DNA of 64,000 nucleotides from IMCC45349 sp047219225 (GTDB lineage: Bacteria > Bacteroidota > Bacteroidia > Flavobacteriales > Flavobacteriaceae): NCBI RefSeq assembly GCF_047219225.1, contig NZ_CP178208.1:434001-498000 (forward strand), given 5' to 3'. A model generated the notes under the pieces. The model ran no database searches and was not told the DNA's origin. It saw only the letters and a list, made by a program, of their open reading frames with translations. Below, piece by piece: positions 42,952-51,700 of this stretch. The position numbers were made by a program, and so were the translations under genes. Within the stretch, counting starts at the first letter, position 1, and every line of letters begins with the position of its first letter.

Positions 42952-42988
42952 AATTTATATAAACCATTAAAACGTGTTTATATAAATT
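42952..42988. other. 13-bp perfect hairpin at the cassette left end
   Basis: AATTTATATAAAC and GTTTATATAAATT pair perfectly around an 11-base loop. There is no T-run, so it is not a normal terminator for the upstream cyclophilin gene. Confidence 0.6.
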
Positions 42989-43002
42989 CATTACCAGCAA
43001 GT

Positions 43003-43707
43003 TTGATAAAAACACTATTAAACATATTGACATTATTCATTTCATTGAATTCGATTGCTCAAATCAATGGAAAGTTCAAACACAATATTTGTGAATTTGG
43101 ACCGAACTGTTTTGTTTATGAATTCAAAAAAGATGGAACTTTTGAATATAAATATCACCAAGATGTTTTAGGTAGCGGAACACTGTATGGAACTTATGAA
43201 AAAATTGGAGACACATTAAAACTTAATCCTGACAAAGTTCTTTTTGCATTGGAATCAAAAATTATTGAAGAAAATTATAAAAATCCTGATTCGACAAAAA
43301 TTCAAATCTCACTTCAAAGACTTTCACCAAAAGATATAATAGATATTGACCAATTACATTGGTATGTTTCAATTAACAATGGAAAGTACATTGAAACCAA
43401 TGAAAATGGAATGATTTTAATTCCTAAAACAAAGGTCGAAAAAATAGAACTTAAAGATCTCTTTCAAATTGAATTCAAAAACAGAGAACCTTTACTAAAA
43501 TTAACTGACTCTATTTTCAGACCAAAAACGGACAAAAACTATATTAAAATTTTTGCATCCGAGAGTGTGGAAAACGGAGATTTAGCAATAATGGAATGGA
43601 TGACAAAAGTTTTTATTTTAAAAGGAAGAAAATTATACCCTTTGACCTTTGAACCCGAAGTTGGATTTTTAGGACAGAAAAAAACATATTATAGAAAAAT
43701 TAAATAA
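43003..43707 (+). CDS. Orphan secreted protein of unknown function (TTG start)
   Basis: 234 residues; no in-frame ATG is available near the 5' end, and the TTG at 43003 begins a plausible signal peptide (MIKTLLNILTLFISLNSIAQ). I do not recognise a domain. The first 70 residues (INGKFKHNICEFGPNCFVYEFKKDGTF, quoted in parts) look like a small beta-barrel of the lipocalin-like type seen in flavobacterial exported proteins, with GTLYGTYEKIGDTLKL. It lies in a unit bounded by inverted repeats and is not obviously linked to either neighbour, which suggests recent acquisition. An alternative is a vertically inherited gene with a rare start. Confidence 0.6.
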   Translation: MIKTLLNILTLFISLNSIAQINGKFKHNICEFGPNCFVYEFKKDGTFEYKYHQDVLGSGTLYGTYEKIGDTLKLNPDKVLFALESKIIEENYKNPDSTKIQISLQRLSPKDIIDIDQLHWYVSINNGKYIETNENGMILIPKTKVEKIELKDLFQIEFKNREPLLKLTDSIFRPKTDKNYIKIFASESVENGDLAIMEWMTKVFILKGRKLYPLTFEPEVGFLGQKKTYYRKIK

Positions 43708-43858
43708 AAACCAGCTGGTAACAATGGTTATAAGTAATTGCTTGTTCTCGCCTACTTCTGAAAATCATTGCGGATTTTCTATTCGGTTTGTATTTGCAAA
43801 GTTAAGTGCTAAGCTACGCAACAAACCATAAACAAGACCATTAAACGAAATCAAAAAA

Positions 43859-45802
43859 CTAACGACGTTTCTTCTTAGTTTTCTTTACCTTATTTTTTCG
43901 TCTATTAAAAGGTACCGCATCATCAAAAGTGTGCTTAGGTTTACTGCCCTTATTTTTTTTCCACTTTTCATTTTCTGGAAGCAACACTTTTAGCAAATCA
44001 CCTCTACCTAATTTATTTAAAGTGCTTTTAATCCAATCCTTATTTTCTTTTTTATACCAAAAGAAAAAACGATGTTGCTCTTCTTTTTCTTTTCTAGTTT
44101 TTGGCGTCCTCGTTGGTTTTAATGTATAAGGATGGTAACCGCTATAATAAATAACAGTAGCTACTGTCATAGGTGTTGGTGTAAACCCTTGCACTTGCTC
44201 CAACTGAAAGCCCATATGTTTCGTTTCGGCAGCCAAATTAGCCATATCCTCTACTTCACAAGCTGGATGATTAGAAATAAAATAAGGAATCAACTGTAGG
44301 TTTAACCCCTTTTTCAAGTTAATTTTATCAAAACGTTCTTTAAACTTATGAAAGTATTTAAACGATGGTTTTCGCATTAATTTTAAAACAGGATCAGAGG
44401 TATGCTCTGGCGCTACTTTAAGTCGTCCAGACACATGCTTTGTCATTACCTCCTCAGTATAGTCATCTAACTCTTTAGCATCTGCATTTTTGTTAAACTC
44501 AGGCACTAACATATCATGTCTAATACCACTTCCAATAAATGACTTTTTAACTTTTGGATGCTTATCTACAGCTTGATATAATTGTGTTAAAGGCTTATGA
44601 GAAGTATCTAAATTACTACATATAACTGGCGAAATACATGAAGGCGCAACACATTTATCACATATAGATTGAATCTTACCCTTCATTTTATACATATTAG
44701 CAGAAGGTCCACCAATATCAGACAAATAGCCTTTAAAATCTGGCATATTTGCTACTGTATCTACTTCTTTTAAAATAGACTCTTGACTTCTACTTGCTAT
44801 AAATTTTCCTTGATGCGCTGATATAGTACAGAAGCTACATCCTCCAAAACAACCACGATGAATATTGATTGAAAACTTAATCATTTCAAACGCAGGAATT
44901 GGTCCACGCTTATTATACTTTGGATGTGGTAATCTAGTATAAGGCAAATCAAATGAAGCATCAATCTCATCCTCTGTCATTGTTGGATAAGGTGGATTTA
45001 TCATTAATGTTTTATCTCCTATACATTGAAAAATACGTCTTGCCGCAAGCTTATTAGACTCTTGCTCTATAATTTTGAAGTTAGAGGCAAATTTCTTTTT
45101 ATCCTCCAAACAAGTTTCGTGCGACTCAATAGTAACATCTTCCCAATTTTCGTTTTTAGGAAACTTATCGCCATCTTTGACCAATACAGCAGTTTGCTTG
45201 ATGGTTTTTAAACTAGAAAAGGGAACACCTTTTTCTAAAAGTCTAACAATTTCTCGTAATGGTTGCTCTCCCATTCCATAAACCAACATATCAGCTTTAG
45301 AGGTTTCTAATATGGAAGGCATTAACTTATCAGACCAATAATCGTAATGTGTTACACGACGTAATGAGGCTTCAATTCCTCCAATTAATACAGGAACGTC
45401 TGGAAATTTTTCTTTTAATATTTTAGAATATACCGAAGTAGCATAATCTGGCCTAAAACCAATATCACCATTAGGCGTGTAAGCATCTTTATCACGACGC
45501 TTTTTACTTGCAGTATAATTACTTACCATAGGATCCATACAACCTCCAGTAACAGCAAAAAATAATCTTGGAATACCTAGTTTGGTAAAATCCTGAAGAT
45601 TATCGGTTACACTTGGCTGTGGTACAATAGCAACTTTTAAACCATAACTTTCAAGAATACGACCAATAACTGCAGGACCAAAGGAAGGATGATCTACATA
45701 GGCATCTCCACTAAAAAGAATTACATCTAACTCTTCCCATCCTCTAATCTTCACCTCTTTATTAGTTGTTGGTAACCAACTTGAAAGTCTTAATTGTTCC
45801 AT
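43859..45802 (-). CDS. YgiQ family radical SAM protein
   Basis: 647 residues. The N-terminal UPF0313 domain (1-290) is followed by the radical SAM core with Cys triad in HRGCFGGCSFCTISAHQG (about 316-334) and an extra cysteine cluster CDKCVAPSCISPVIC (about 386-400). The C-terminal DUF3362-like region ends in a very basic tail (KNKVKKTKKKRR). It uses a [4Fe-4S] cluster and S-adenosylmethionine; the reaction is unknown. Monocistronic as judged by gaps; the nearest upstream gene is the ABC-F gene 49 bases away. Confidence 0.92.
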   Translation of the reverse strand: MEQLRLSSWLPTTNKEVKIRGWEELDVILFSGDAYVDHPSFGPAVIGRILESYGLKVAIVPQPSVTDNLQDFTKLGIPRLFFAVTGGCMDPMVSNYTASKKRRDKDAYTPNGDIGFRPDYATSVYSKILKEKFPDVPVLIGGIEASLRRVTHYDYWSDKLMPSILETSKADMLVYGMGEQPLREIVRLLEKGVPFSSLKTIKQTAVLVKDGDKFPKNENWEDVTIESHETCLEDKKKFASNFKIIEQESNKLAARRIFQCIGDKTLMINPPYPTMTEDEIDASFDLPYTRLPHPKYNKRGPIPAFEMIKFSINIHRGCFGGCSFCTISAHQGKFIASRSQESILKEVDTVANMPDFKGYLSDIGGPSANMYKMKGKIQSICDKCVAPSCISPVICSNLDTSHKPLTQLYQAVDKHPKVKKSFIGSGIRHDMLVPEFNKNADAKELDDYTEEVMTKHVSGRLKVAPEHTSDPVLKLMRKPSFKYFHKFKERFDKINLKKGLNLQLIPYFISNHPACEVEDMANLAAETKHMGFQLEQVQGFTPTPMTVATVIYYSGYHPYTLKPTRTPKTRKEKEEQHRFFFWYKKENKDWIKSTLNKLGRGDLLKVLLPENEKWKKNKGSKPKHTFDDAVPFNRRKNKVKKTKKKRR

Positions 45803-45851
45803 ATCGCTACAAAAATACTGTATTTATACGAATACTACTTTTTACTATCGT

Positions 45852-47489
45852 TTAAGCTTGTAAATGGATATCTTTTAAACTTTCTATTCTGTTCCTTTCA
45901 AGAAACGCATCGATAGTCTCAAAATGTTCAATAACACGTTTGTCTTTGAACTCAAATACTTTTTGAGATAGTCCTTGTAAGAAATCACGATCGTGAGATA
46001 CCAAGATTAATGTTCCATCAAAAGCAAGTAAAGCTTCCTTTAAAACATCTTTAGATTTTAAATCTAAATGGTTGGTTGGCTCATCTAGTATTAATAAGTT
46101 AACTGGTTCTAACAACAATTTCACCATAGCCAAACGTGTTTTTTCTCCACCAGACAAAACACTTACCTTTTTTTGAATATCGTCACCAGCAAACATAAAA
46201 CGTCCTAGTATATTTTTTATTTGTGTGCGTACATCTCCTTTTGCTACTTCATCAACAGTTTGAAAAATAGTAAGATTTGGATCTAATAGTGCTGCTTGGT
46301 TTTGCGCAAAGTAGCCTACTTTTACATTATGTCCTAAACTACACTCGCCTTCAACATCTACTTCTCCTAAAATAGATTTAATCATAGTAGACTTGCCTTC
46401 CCCATTTCTACCAACAAACGAGACTTTTTCTCCTCTAGATATTGACATATTAGCATTAGAAAACACTACGTGTTCTCCATAACTTTTGGTAAGTTCCTTA
46501 ACAGTTACAGGATAATCTCCAGAACGAGGTGCTGGAGGAAATCTAAGTTTTAAAGAAGAATTATCAACCTCATCAATCTCTATAATTTGTAATTTTTCAA
46601 GCATGCGCTCGCGTGATGCTACTTGGTTGGTTTTTGAATATGTTCCTTTAAAACGCTCAATAAAAGCCCTATTATCAGCAATAAATTTTTGTTGTTCTTG
46701 ATAAGCTTTAATTTGATGTGAACGACGTTCTTGACGTAATTGTAAGTAATGCGAATAGTTGGCTTTATAATCGTAAATACGTCCCATTGTAACTTCAATG
46801 GTTCTATTAGTTATATTATCAATAAACGCACGATCATGTGATATAACCATTACTGCATTAGCTTTATTAACCAAAAAGTCTTCTAACCAAATAACCGATT
46901 CTATATCGATATGGTTTGTTGGTTCATCTAGCAGAATTAAATCTGGTTTTTTAAGTAAAATTTTAGCTAACTCAATTCGCATACGCCATCCTCCACTAAA
47001 CTCACTTGTTTGCCTTGTAAAATCCGATTGCTTAAAACCTAAGCCTTTAAGTGCCTTCTCTACTTCTGCATCGTAATTAACTTCTTCTAAAGCATAATAG
47101 TACTCTCCTAGCTCAGACACTTTTTCTATAATAGACATGTATGAATCTGATTCATAATCAGTACGCGTTTCTAACTCTTTATTAAGACGTTCCATTTCAT
47201 CACGCATTTCAAAAATATGCGTAAATGCTTTTGATGCTTCTTCAAAAACTGTACAGTCATCTTCAGTTAATAAATGTTGTGGTAAATAAGCAATTACAGT
47301 ATCTTTTGGACTTCTAACACTTCCACGTGTTGCTTTTTGAGCGCCAGCAATAATCTTCATCATAGTTGATTTACCAGCGCCATTCTTTCCCATTAAGGCA
47401 ATCTTATCATTTTCATTAATTGCAAAAGACACATCACTAAATAATGTTTGTCCACTAAATTCTACTGCAAGTCCATCAACTGTAATCAT
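45852..47489 (-). CDS. ABC-F family ATP-binding protein (ribosome-associated type)
   Basis: 545 residues, two ABC domains and no membrane segments. Domain 1: Walker A GKNGAGKST (about 35-43), signature SGGWRMR, Walker B LILLDEPTNH. A charged linker (about 240-320) carries the interdomain helices. Domain 2: Walker A GRNGEGKST, signature LSGGEKTR, Walker B LILDEPTNH. Such proteins act at the ribosomal E-site to relieve stalling, and some give antibiotic resistance; sequence alone does not separate these. The length resembles the YbiT class. Confidence 0.9.
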   Translation of the reverse strand: MITVDGLAVEFSGQTLFSDVSFAINENDKIALMGKNGAGKSTMMKIIAGAQKATRGSVRSPKDTVIAYLPQHLLTEDDCTVFEEASKAFTHIFEMRDEMERLNKELETRTDYESDSYMSIIEKVSELGEYYYALEEVNYDAEVEKALKGLGFKQSDFTRQTSEFSGGWRMRIELAKILLKKPDLILLDEPTNHIDIESVIWLEDFLVNKANAVMVISHDRAFIDNITNRTIEVTMGRIYDYKANYSHYLQLRQERRSHQIKAYQEQQKFIADNRAFIERFKGTYSKTNQVASRERMLEKLQIIEIDEVDNSSLKLRFPPAPRSGDYPVTVKELTKSYGEHVVFSNANMSISRGEKVSFVGRNGEGKSTMIKSILGEVDVEGECSLGHNVKVGYFAQNQAALLDPNLTIFQTVDEVAKGDVRTQIKNILGRFMFAGDDIQKKVSVLSGGEKTRLAMVKLLLEPVNLLILDEPTNHLDLKSKDVLKEALLAFDGTLILVSHDRDFLQGLSQKVFEFKDKRVIEHFETIDAFLERNRIESLKDIHLQA

Positions 47490-47692
47490 ACTGTATATTT
47501 TAAAGTTTGCAAAACTATGAAAAAAGCTTCTGAATTATCCATTAATAAACCTAAACCTAACATATGCTTAAACTTGAAGCATATTTACACATTTTAGCTA
47601 CTTATAAACCTATATAACTTAATTTTCAAATAACCTTTTAGTAATCTAATTTAACTCCTTAATAGCGTCATTTGTTATAGAATTTTACAACT

Positions 47693-48127
47693 ATGAAACA
47701 TTTACTATTAATCGCTATTTTAATTACATCATTAACTTCTTGTACAACTGATCAAGATGAACTTACTACTTATGATTATTCTGAAAAGTGGGAACTTTTT
47801 AACGCTACTTCAAATCAAACCAGTGAAACTACAAGTACAAATGGTTTAAACTACCAAGAGTTTTATTACTTAGATAATGACAGTACATTTTTTAAAAGAA
47901 GAATTAGCAACAACATTACAAAAAACATATATGGTACTTATAATGTAATGACTGTAGATAATAATAAATATTTTGTTTTTAAATATAACGAAGCTAATAA
48001 CTTAATTGGAAATTGCTCCAATAACTTAAATGAAGTCTTACGCTTTACTGATGAAAACAAACTTATAAACATTTGGAATAGTTGTGATGGGCCAACGCTC
48101 GAATACAGAAAAGTATACAATCCTTAA
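47693..48127 (+). CDS. Small lipoprotein, unknown function
   Basis: 144 residues with lipoprotein signal (MKHLLLIAILITSLTSCTTD, lipobox LTSC, lipid Cys17). The mature part is a lipocalin-like small beta-barrel by eye (YSEKWELFNATSN, IYGTYNVMTVDNNKYFVFKY), a form frequent in Flavobacteria. It stands alone after a divergent ABC-F gene. No known function. Confidence 0.7.
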   Translation: MKHLLLIAILITSLTSCTTDQDELTTYDYSEKWELFNATSNQTSETTSTNGLNYQEFYYLDNDSTFFKRRISNNITKNIYGTYNVMTVDNNKYFVFKYNEANNLIGNCSNNLNEVLRFTDENKLINIWNSCDGPTLEYRKVYNP

Positions 48128-48319
48128 AAACGTACCTAAAACAAAAATCTTCGATAAAAAGCACAAAAAAAAGACTAAACTTCATTTTTTAACTTATTTT
48201 TCTTACACAAATAATAAATCTCATTGATAGTTTTTTTAGTTTTGTAGCATAAATAGACTTTTTTTTTATTAAATTAGTCTAACCTGTTAGTAAAGCCCTA
48301 ATCCAAATTTAAATTATCA

Positions 48320-48976
48320 ATGAGTTTTTTTAAACTAAAAAGATTTTTTCCATTTAGCATAAAAAAAATTCTCCCTAAAAAAGGTAATGGATCAAGTAAG
48401 TATTCTAGCACATATTATTACAGCTCTGTTTTAGAAAAATATGAGTCTGTAACTTCCTATTTAAATATTTTTGACAAATGCTTGTCTAGGCCTAATGTTA
48501 AAACAAACCAGCATATTAATTTTTCAGACAAAATAAACTTTGGAGCAACCATAAAACAAGTAAAAAAAATAAAACCAAACCCAACAAAGTCTGTTAACGT
48601 TAATAATAACTGTCACATATTATTTTATAAAACAAAAATTGGGAATATTAGGACTAACCTAGAGTTACATTTTTTTTCTAATAAGCTATTCTTTTATAGT
48701 TATTCATTTTCAAATACTATAGATACAGACAAAATTTTAGATTTATTAAAAGAAAAATATTTATCAGTAAAAAGTGATGCTAACTTAAACTTTCACAATA
48801 TTACAGATGAATTTAATAATTATGTTTTGGTAAACAACGAAATGGATTTAACCATTAAATATGTAGCCTTAAGGGATGAAACCTATAATTATTTAAATCA
48901 GGTTAATATTATTGAAAAAGCAAAAACAAAACATATTAAAAAATTAGAAAATAAAGAGCTGCTCTCAAAACTATAA
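48320..48976 (+). CDS. Hypothetical protein, AT-rich orphan
   Basis: 218 residues, lysine/asparagine/phenylalanine-rich, no signal peptide or membrane span and no recognised domain. The N-terminus is basic (MSFFKLKRFFPFSIKKILPKKG). Codon use is even more AT-rich than the neighbours, which could mean a rapidly evolving or transferred gene. A -7-like TAGTTTTG lies at 48237-48244. It converges with the oxidoreductase gene with only 5 bases between stops. Confidence 0.55.
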   Translation: MSFFKLKRFFPFSIKKILPKKGNGSSKYSSTYYYSSVLEKYESVTSYLNIFDKCLSRPNVKTNQHINFSDKINFGATIKQVKKIKPNPTKSVNVNNNCHILFYKTKIGNIRTNLELHFFSNKLFFYSYSFSNTIDTDKILDLLKEKYLSVKSDANLNFHNITDEFNNYVLVNNEMDLTIKYVALRDETYNYLNQVNIIEKAKTKHIKKLENKELLSKL

Positions 48977-48981
48977 TACAA

Positions 48982-49890
48982 CTAACCTAATATTTCTTTT
49001 AATGCTGGTTGTAAATGATGGTATTTAAAATGATAACCTAGAGACTCTATTTTTTTAGAACTTACACGTTGACTTTCTAATAACAAACTACTCATTTCTC
49101 CTAGAATAATTTTTAATACAAATGATGGTACATTTGGCAAAAATACAGGTCTATTTAATTGTTTAGCGGCCAATTTAATTAGCTCTTTTTGTTTAACTGG
49201 ATTAGGAGCAACACCATTTAAAACACCTTCTATTTTATTTTTAATAACATAAAGGAACATCGATGCTAAATCTTCAATATGAATCCAAGATTGCCATTGC
49301 TTCCCTGTTCCTAAAGGCGAACCTAAAAACAATTTTACAGGTTTAACCAATTCGGTTAGTGCACCACCTTTTTTAGCTAACACAATGCCTATTCTAATCT
49401 TAGACACCTTAACATTTAAATTAGCAAATGTATCTACTTCATCTTCCCATTGCTCAACTACATTAGATAAAAAACCTTCTTCTTTATCTTTATTAGACTC
49501 ATCATAATAATGAGTTTTTGAACTTGGATAAATACCAATAGCACTGGCAGAGACTAGATGGCTTACCTCAATATTATTTTCCTCTATAGCATCATATAAG
49601 CATTTTAAAGAGTCTATTCTACTTTCAAGAATTTCCTTTTTATAACTACTAGTCCATCGTTTTGCAATACTAGCTCCAGCTAGATTAATAATTGTATCAA
49701 TATCCTTAAAACAGTTTACATCAATTTCTTTACTCTTTGGATTCCAGTAAAAACCTTTGTAATTAGAAGTACTTTTTAGCTTCTCTTTATTTGTAGACAA
49801 GTAATTAACATGAATACCTACAGCGTGACACTGCTTGACAATTTCTTGTCCAACTAAACCTGTAGCTCCTGTAATTAATATTCTATTCAT
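48982..49890 (-). CDS. TIGR01777 family NAD(P)-dependent oxidoreductase
   Basis: 302 residues with the start at ATG 49890 (MNRILITGATGLVGQEI); an extra upstream in-frame ATG at 49899 adds only three residues. Rossmann-fold extended SDR: GATGLVGQEI (about 8-17), INLAGASIAKRWT, catalytic-like Tyr/Lys region, and the C-terminal DUF1731 segment (VPSFVLKIILGEMSSLLLES). Members resemble YfcH; the substrate is unknown. It lies 82 bases from mnmD. Confidence 0.88.
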   Translation of the reverse strand: MNRILITGATGLVGQEIVKQCHAVGIHVNYLSTNKEKLKSTSNYKGFYWNPKSKEIDVNCFKDIDTIINLAGASIAKRWTSSYKKEILESRIDSLKCLYDAIEENNIEVSHLVSASAIGIYPSSKTHYYDESNKDKEEGFLSNVVEQWEDEVDTFANLNVKVSKIRIGIVLAKKGGALTELVKPVKLFLGSPLGTGKQWQSWIHIEDLASMFLYVIKNKIEGVLNGVAPNPVKQKELIKLAAKQLNRPVFLPNVPSFVLKIILGEMSSLLLESQRVSSKKIESLGYHFKYHHLQPALKEILG

Positions 49891-49972
49891 GCAAATCAAA
49901 AATACAAAATATGAAAAAGTATAAAAGCATGATTAAGTTAGGTTTAACAGTAATTTATAGAGTATTAAGCTT

Positions 49973-50644
49973 TTATTTGGTTGCTCTTAACATATGTCTT
50001 TTCCCTGGAGGACCTTCTATACGTTCAACCTTAAAACCTAAAGATTTCATATCTCTTTTTACTTGACCAATAGCAGCATATGTAACCAAAACACCGTTTG
50101 GTTTTAAAGCATTATACATAATTTGAAATATTGACTTACTCCAAAGCTCTGGTTGCACACGTGCACCAAAAGCATCAAAGAAAATTAAATCAAATGCCAA
50201 TTCGTCGTTTATTTCAGAAAAAAATTGTTGACGTTTGGTTATAGAAAAATTTGAAGATATTAGATGAGTGTCTTCCCAAGAAACCTCATGTAGTTTATTA
50301 AAAAAGTTAGCGTAACTACCAACTAAAATTGAAGCGTAATTAAGCTCATTAACTTCATCAATCTTAACAGGATATCCTTCTACACCAACATAATTAATAT
50401 TTAGCTTTAATTTTTGAGCCTCTATTAGTGTTAAAAAGGCATTTAAACCTGTACCAAAGCCTATTTCAAGAACAGAAATAGGCTTTGAATTGGTTTGAAA
50501 ATTTAGTTTATGATGTAATCCAGATTTAATAAATACATGTGCTGCCTCTTGTATAGCTCCATGTTTGGAATGGTATTGTTCATCCCAATCTTCAATATGA
50601 ATGGTTTTAGAGCCATCGGCAGTTGTAATTATTTTACGCTTCAC
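49973..50644 (-). CDS. mnmD: tRNA (5-methylaminomethyl-2-thiouridine)(34)-methyltransferase MnmD
   Basis: 223 residues, the MnmC N-terminal methyltransferase domain as a stand-alone MnmD. SAM-binding motif VLEIGFGTGLNAFLTL (about 58-73), DLIFFDAFGARVQPELW (about 148-164) and a C-terminal PGKRHMLRA. It finishes the mnm5 modification of tRNA wobble U34. Its first 4 bases overlap the stop of the cytochrome-like gene (ATGA), so the two are translationally coupled. Confidence 0.9.
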   Translation of the reverse strand: MKRKIITTADGSKTIHIEDWDEQYHSKHGAIQEAAHVFIKSGLHHKLNFQTNSKPISVLEIGFGTGLNAFLTLIEAQKLKLNINYVGVEGYPVKIDEVNELNYASILVGSYANFFNKLHEVSWEDTHLISSNFSITKRQQFFSEINDELAFDLIFFDAFGARVQPELWSKSIFQIMYNALKPNGVLVTYAAIGQVKRDMKSLGFKVERIEGPPGKRHMLRATK

Positions 50645-51075
50645 TCAGTAATTAAAAGCTTTTTAATTCTAGGTATTGGACCTGTACACTTTTTAGTATG
50701 GCAAGTTATACATGCATTTATAGCATTATTATAACTATGTATTAAACTATCTTGTGACGAATTAAAAATAGCAGCTTCAGATTGCAAAAAAGCCTCAGAG
50801 TGAGTTTTAAAAAAATCATCTCTGTCATTATTATCTGTTAAAACAGCTGTATGAATATTATTAAATCTTTCTGGATAAGTAGATTTAAGTTCTCCTTTTA
50901 ATATTTGCTGCTTTATTGCTTCATTATAGGCATACATCTCATTCATAAGATTCGCCATTTCTGAAGACTTAGCCATTATCAATTCTTTTTTTTCTTCAAC
51001 AACAGTTTCTTTAGTAGTAGTATTACAACCAAAAGTCAATATTGCTAATAAAAATAGTAAACTATATTTTTTCAT
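50641..51075 (-). CDS. Lipoprotein with one CxxCH haem motif (cytochrome c-like)
   Basis: 144 residues with lipoprotein signal (LLAILTFGC, lipid Cys17). The remainder is predicted four-helix with the single haem-binding motif CITCH at 122-126 near the C-terminus, followed by KKCTGPIPRIKKL. The late position of the CxxCH is like cytochrome c-prime families. It is likely an envelope-anchored mono-haem electron carrier. It lies 4 bases downstream of the DUF4920 gene and overlaps mnmD. Confidence 0.75.
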   Translation of the reverse strand: MKKYSLLFLLAILTFGCNTTTKETVVEEKKELIMAKSSEMANLMNEMYAYNEAIKQQILKGELKSTYPERFNNIHTAVLTDNNDRDDFFKTHSEAFLQSEAAIFNSSQDSLIHSYNNAINACITCHTKKCTGPIPRIKKLLITE

Positions 51076-51079
51076 TGTA

Positions 51080-51577
51080 CTATTGCTTCAATAATACACC
51101 ATCAGCTTCAAATGCTAATGTTTTTTCAGCTTCTGTGATTGCAGCAATCTCTTCTGCAGATTTACCAGCATCTTCAGCATAGTGACGTAACTCATCAACA
51201 GAAATTTCAGTTACATAAGCTTTTCCATTTACAACAACTTCCCCTTCTGCATTTAATGGCATGAAAAATCCATAATCCTTAAACCTTACCATAGCCTCTT
51301 CATCATTGCCAAGATCAAGCTTCATCCAACATCCTTTTTTAGAACAAACCTCATTAATTTTTGCTGTCACTTTAGCAGCAATTGTATCTCCAGCTTTTAA
51401 AGCCTTATATTTTTCAGACATCTCTGATGCTGAAATTGCACCTTCAGCTTCAATTTTTTCACCAAAAGACGCATACGCAACCTCTTCTGTATTAGCCACC
51501 TCAACATCTTCTTTCTTTTCTGATTTACAAGAACATACAACAACTACTAATAACAATAATGTGATTAATTTTTTCAT
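51080..51577 (-). CDS. DUF4920 domain lipoprotein
   Basis: 165 residues, lipoprotein signal (VVVVCSC, lipid Cys17). The conserved domain is recognisable by VCSKKGCWMKLDL and MVRFKDYGFFMPL; the Cys pair could bind a metal or form a disulfide. Function unknown. First in a coupled trio with the haem lipoprotein and mnmD. Confidence 0.82.
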   Translation of the reverse strand: MKKLITLLLLVVVVCSCKSEKKEDVEVANTEEVAYASFGEKIEAEGAISASEMSEKYKALKAGDTIAAKVTAKINEVCSKKGCWMKLDLGNDEEAMVRFKDYGFFMPLNAEGEVVVNGKAYVTEISVDELRHYAEDAGKSAEEIAAITEAEKTLAFEADGVLLKQ

Positions 51578-51645
51578 GATTTTTTTAAATAAAATTAGGT
51601 TAAATAACTAAAGAATAAAGGTACATAATTTTTGTGACTATTGTA

Positions 51646-51676
51646 TTTTATATGAATGTTAAATTCCGTAATTTTG
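51646..51676 (+). promoter_or_regulatory. Candidate ilvE promoter
   Basis: TAATTTTG (51669-51676) fits TAnnTTTG; 19 bases upstream is TTTT (51646-51649, three of four bases). Start codon about 25 bases downstream. Confidence 0.4.
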
Positions 51677-51700
51677 CAGCCTGATTTATAATGCGCAACT

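Larger units (their letters stand above)
42942..43849. mobile_element. Candidate one-gene cassette bounded by nested inverted repeats
   Basis: Ends TTCGTTTAA (42942-42950) and TTAAACGAA (43841-43849) are inverted. Inside, TTACCAGC (42991-42998) and GCTGGTAA (43714-43721) tightly flank the coding sequence. The left end carries a 13-bp perfect hairpin and the right end about 130 bases with two hairpins (43760-43779 and 43785-43827). There is no transposase. The layout recalls an integron-type attC cassette but has no clear attC core. Confidence 0.4.

Noticed and set aside
42942..43849. Classical integron cassette
   Set aside because: I see no clear attC R''/R' core (RYYYAAC...GTTRRRY) and no integron integrase, so only a generic candidate cassette is claimed.
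47563..47585. Inverted repeat ATATGCTT/AAGCATAT between the ABC-F and lipoprotein genes
   Set aside because: Only 8 bp, not aligned with a convincing promoter; could be chance in AT-rich sequence.
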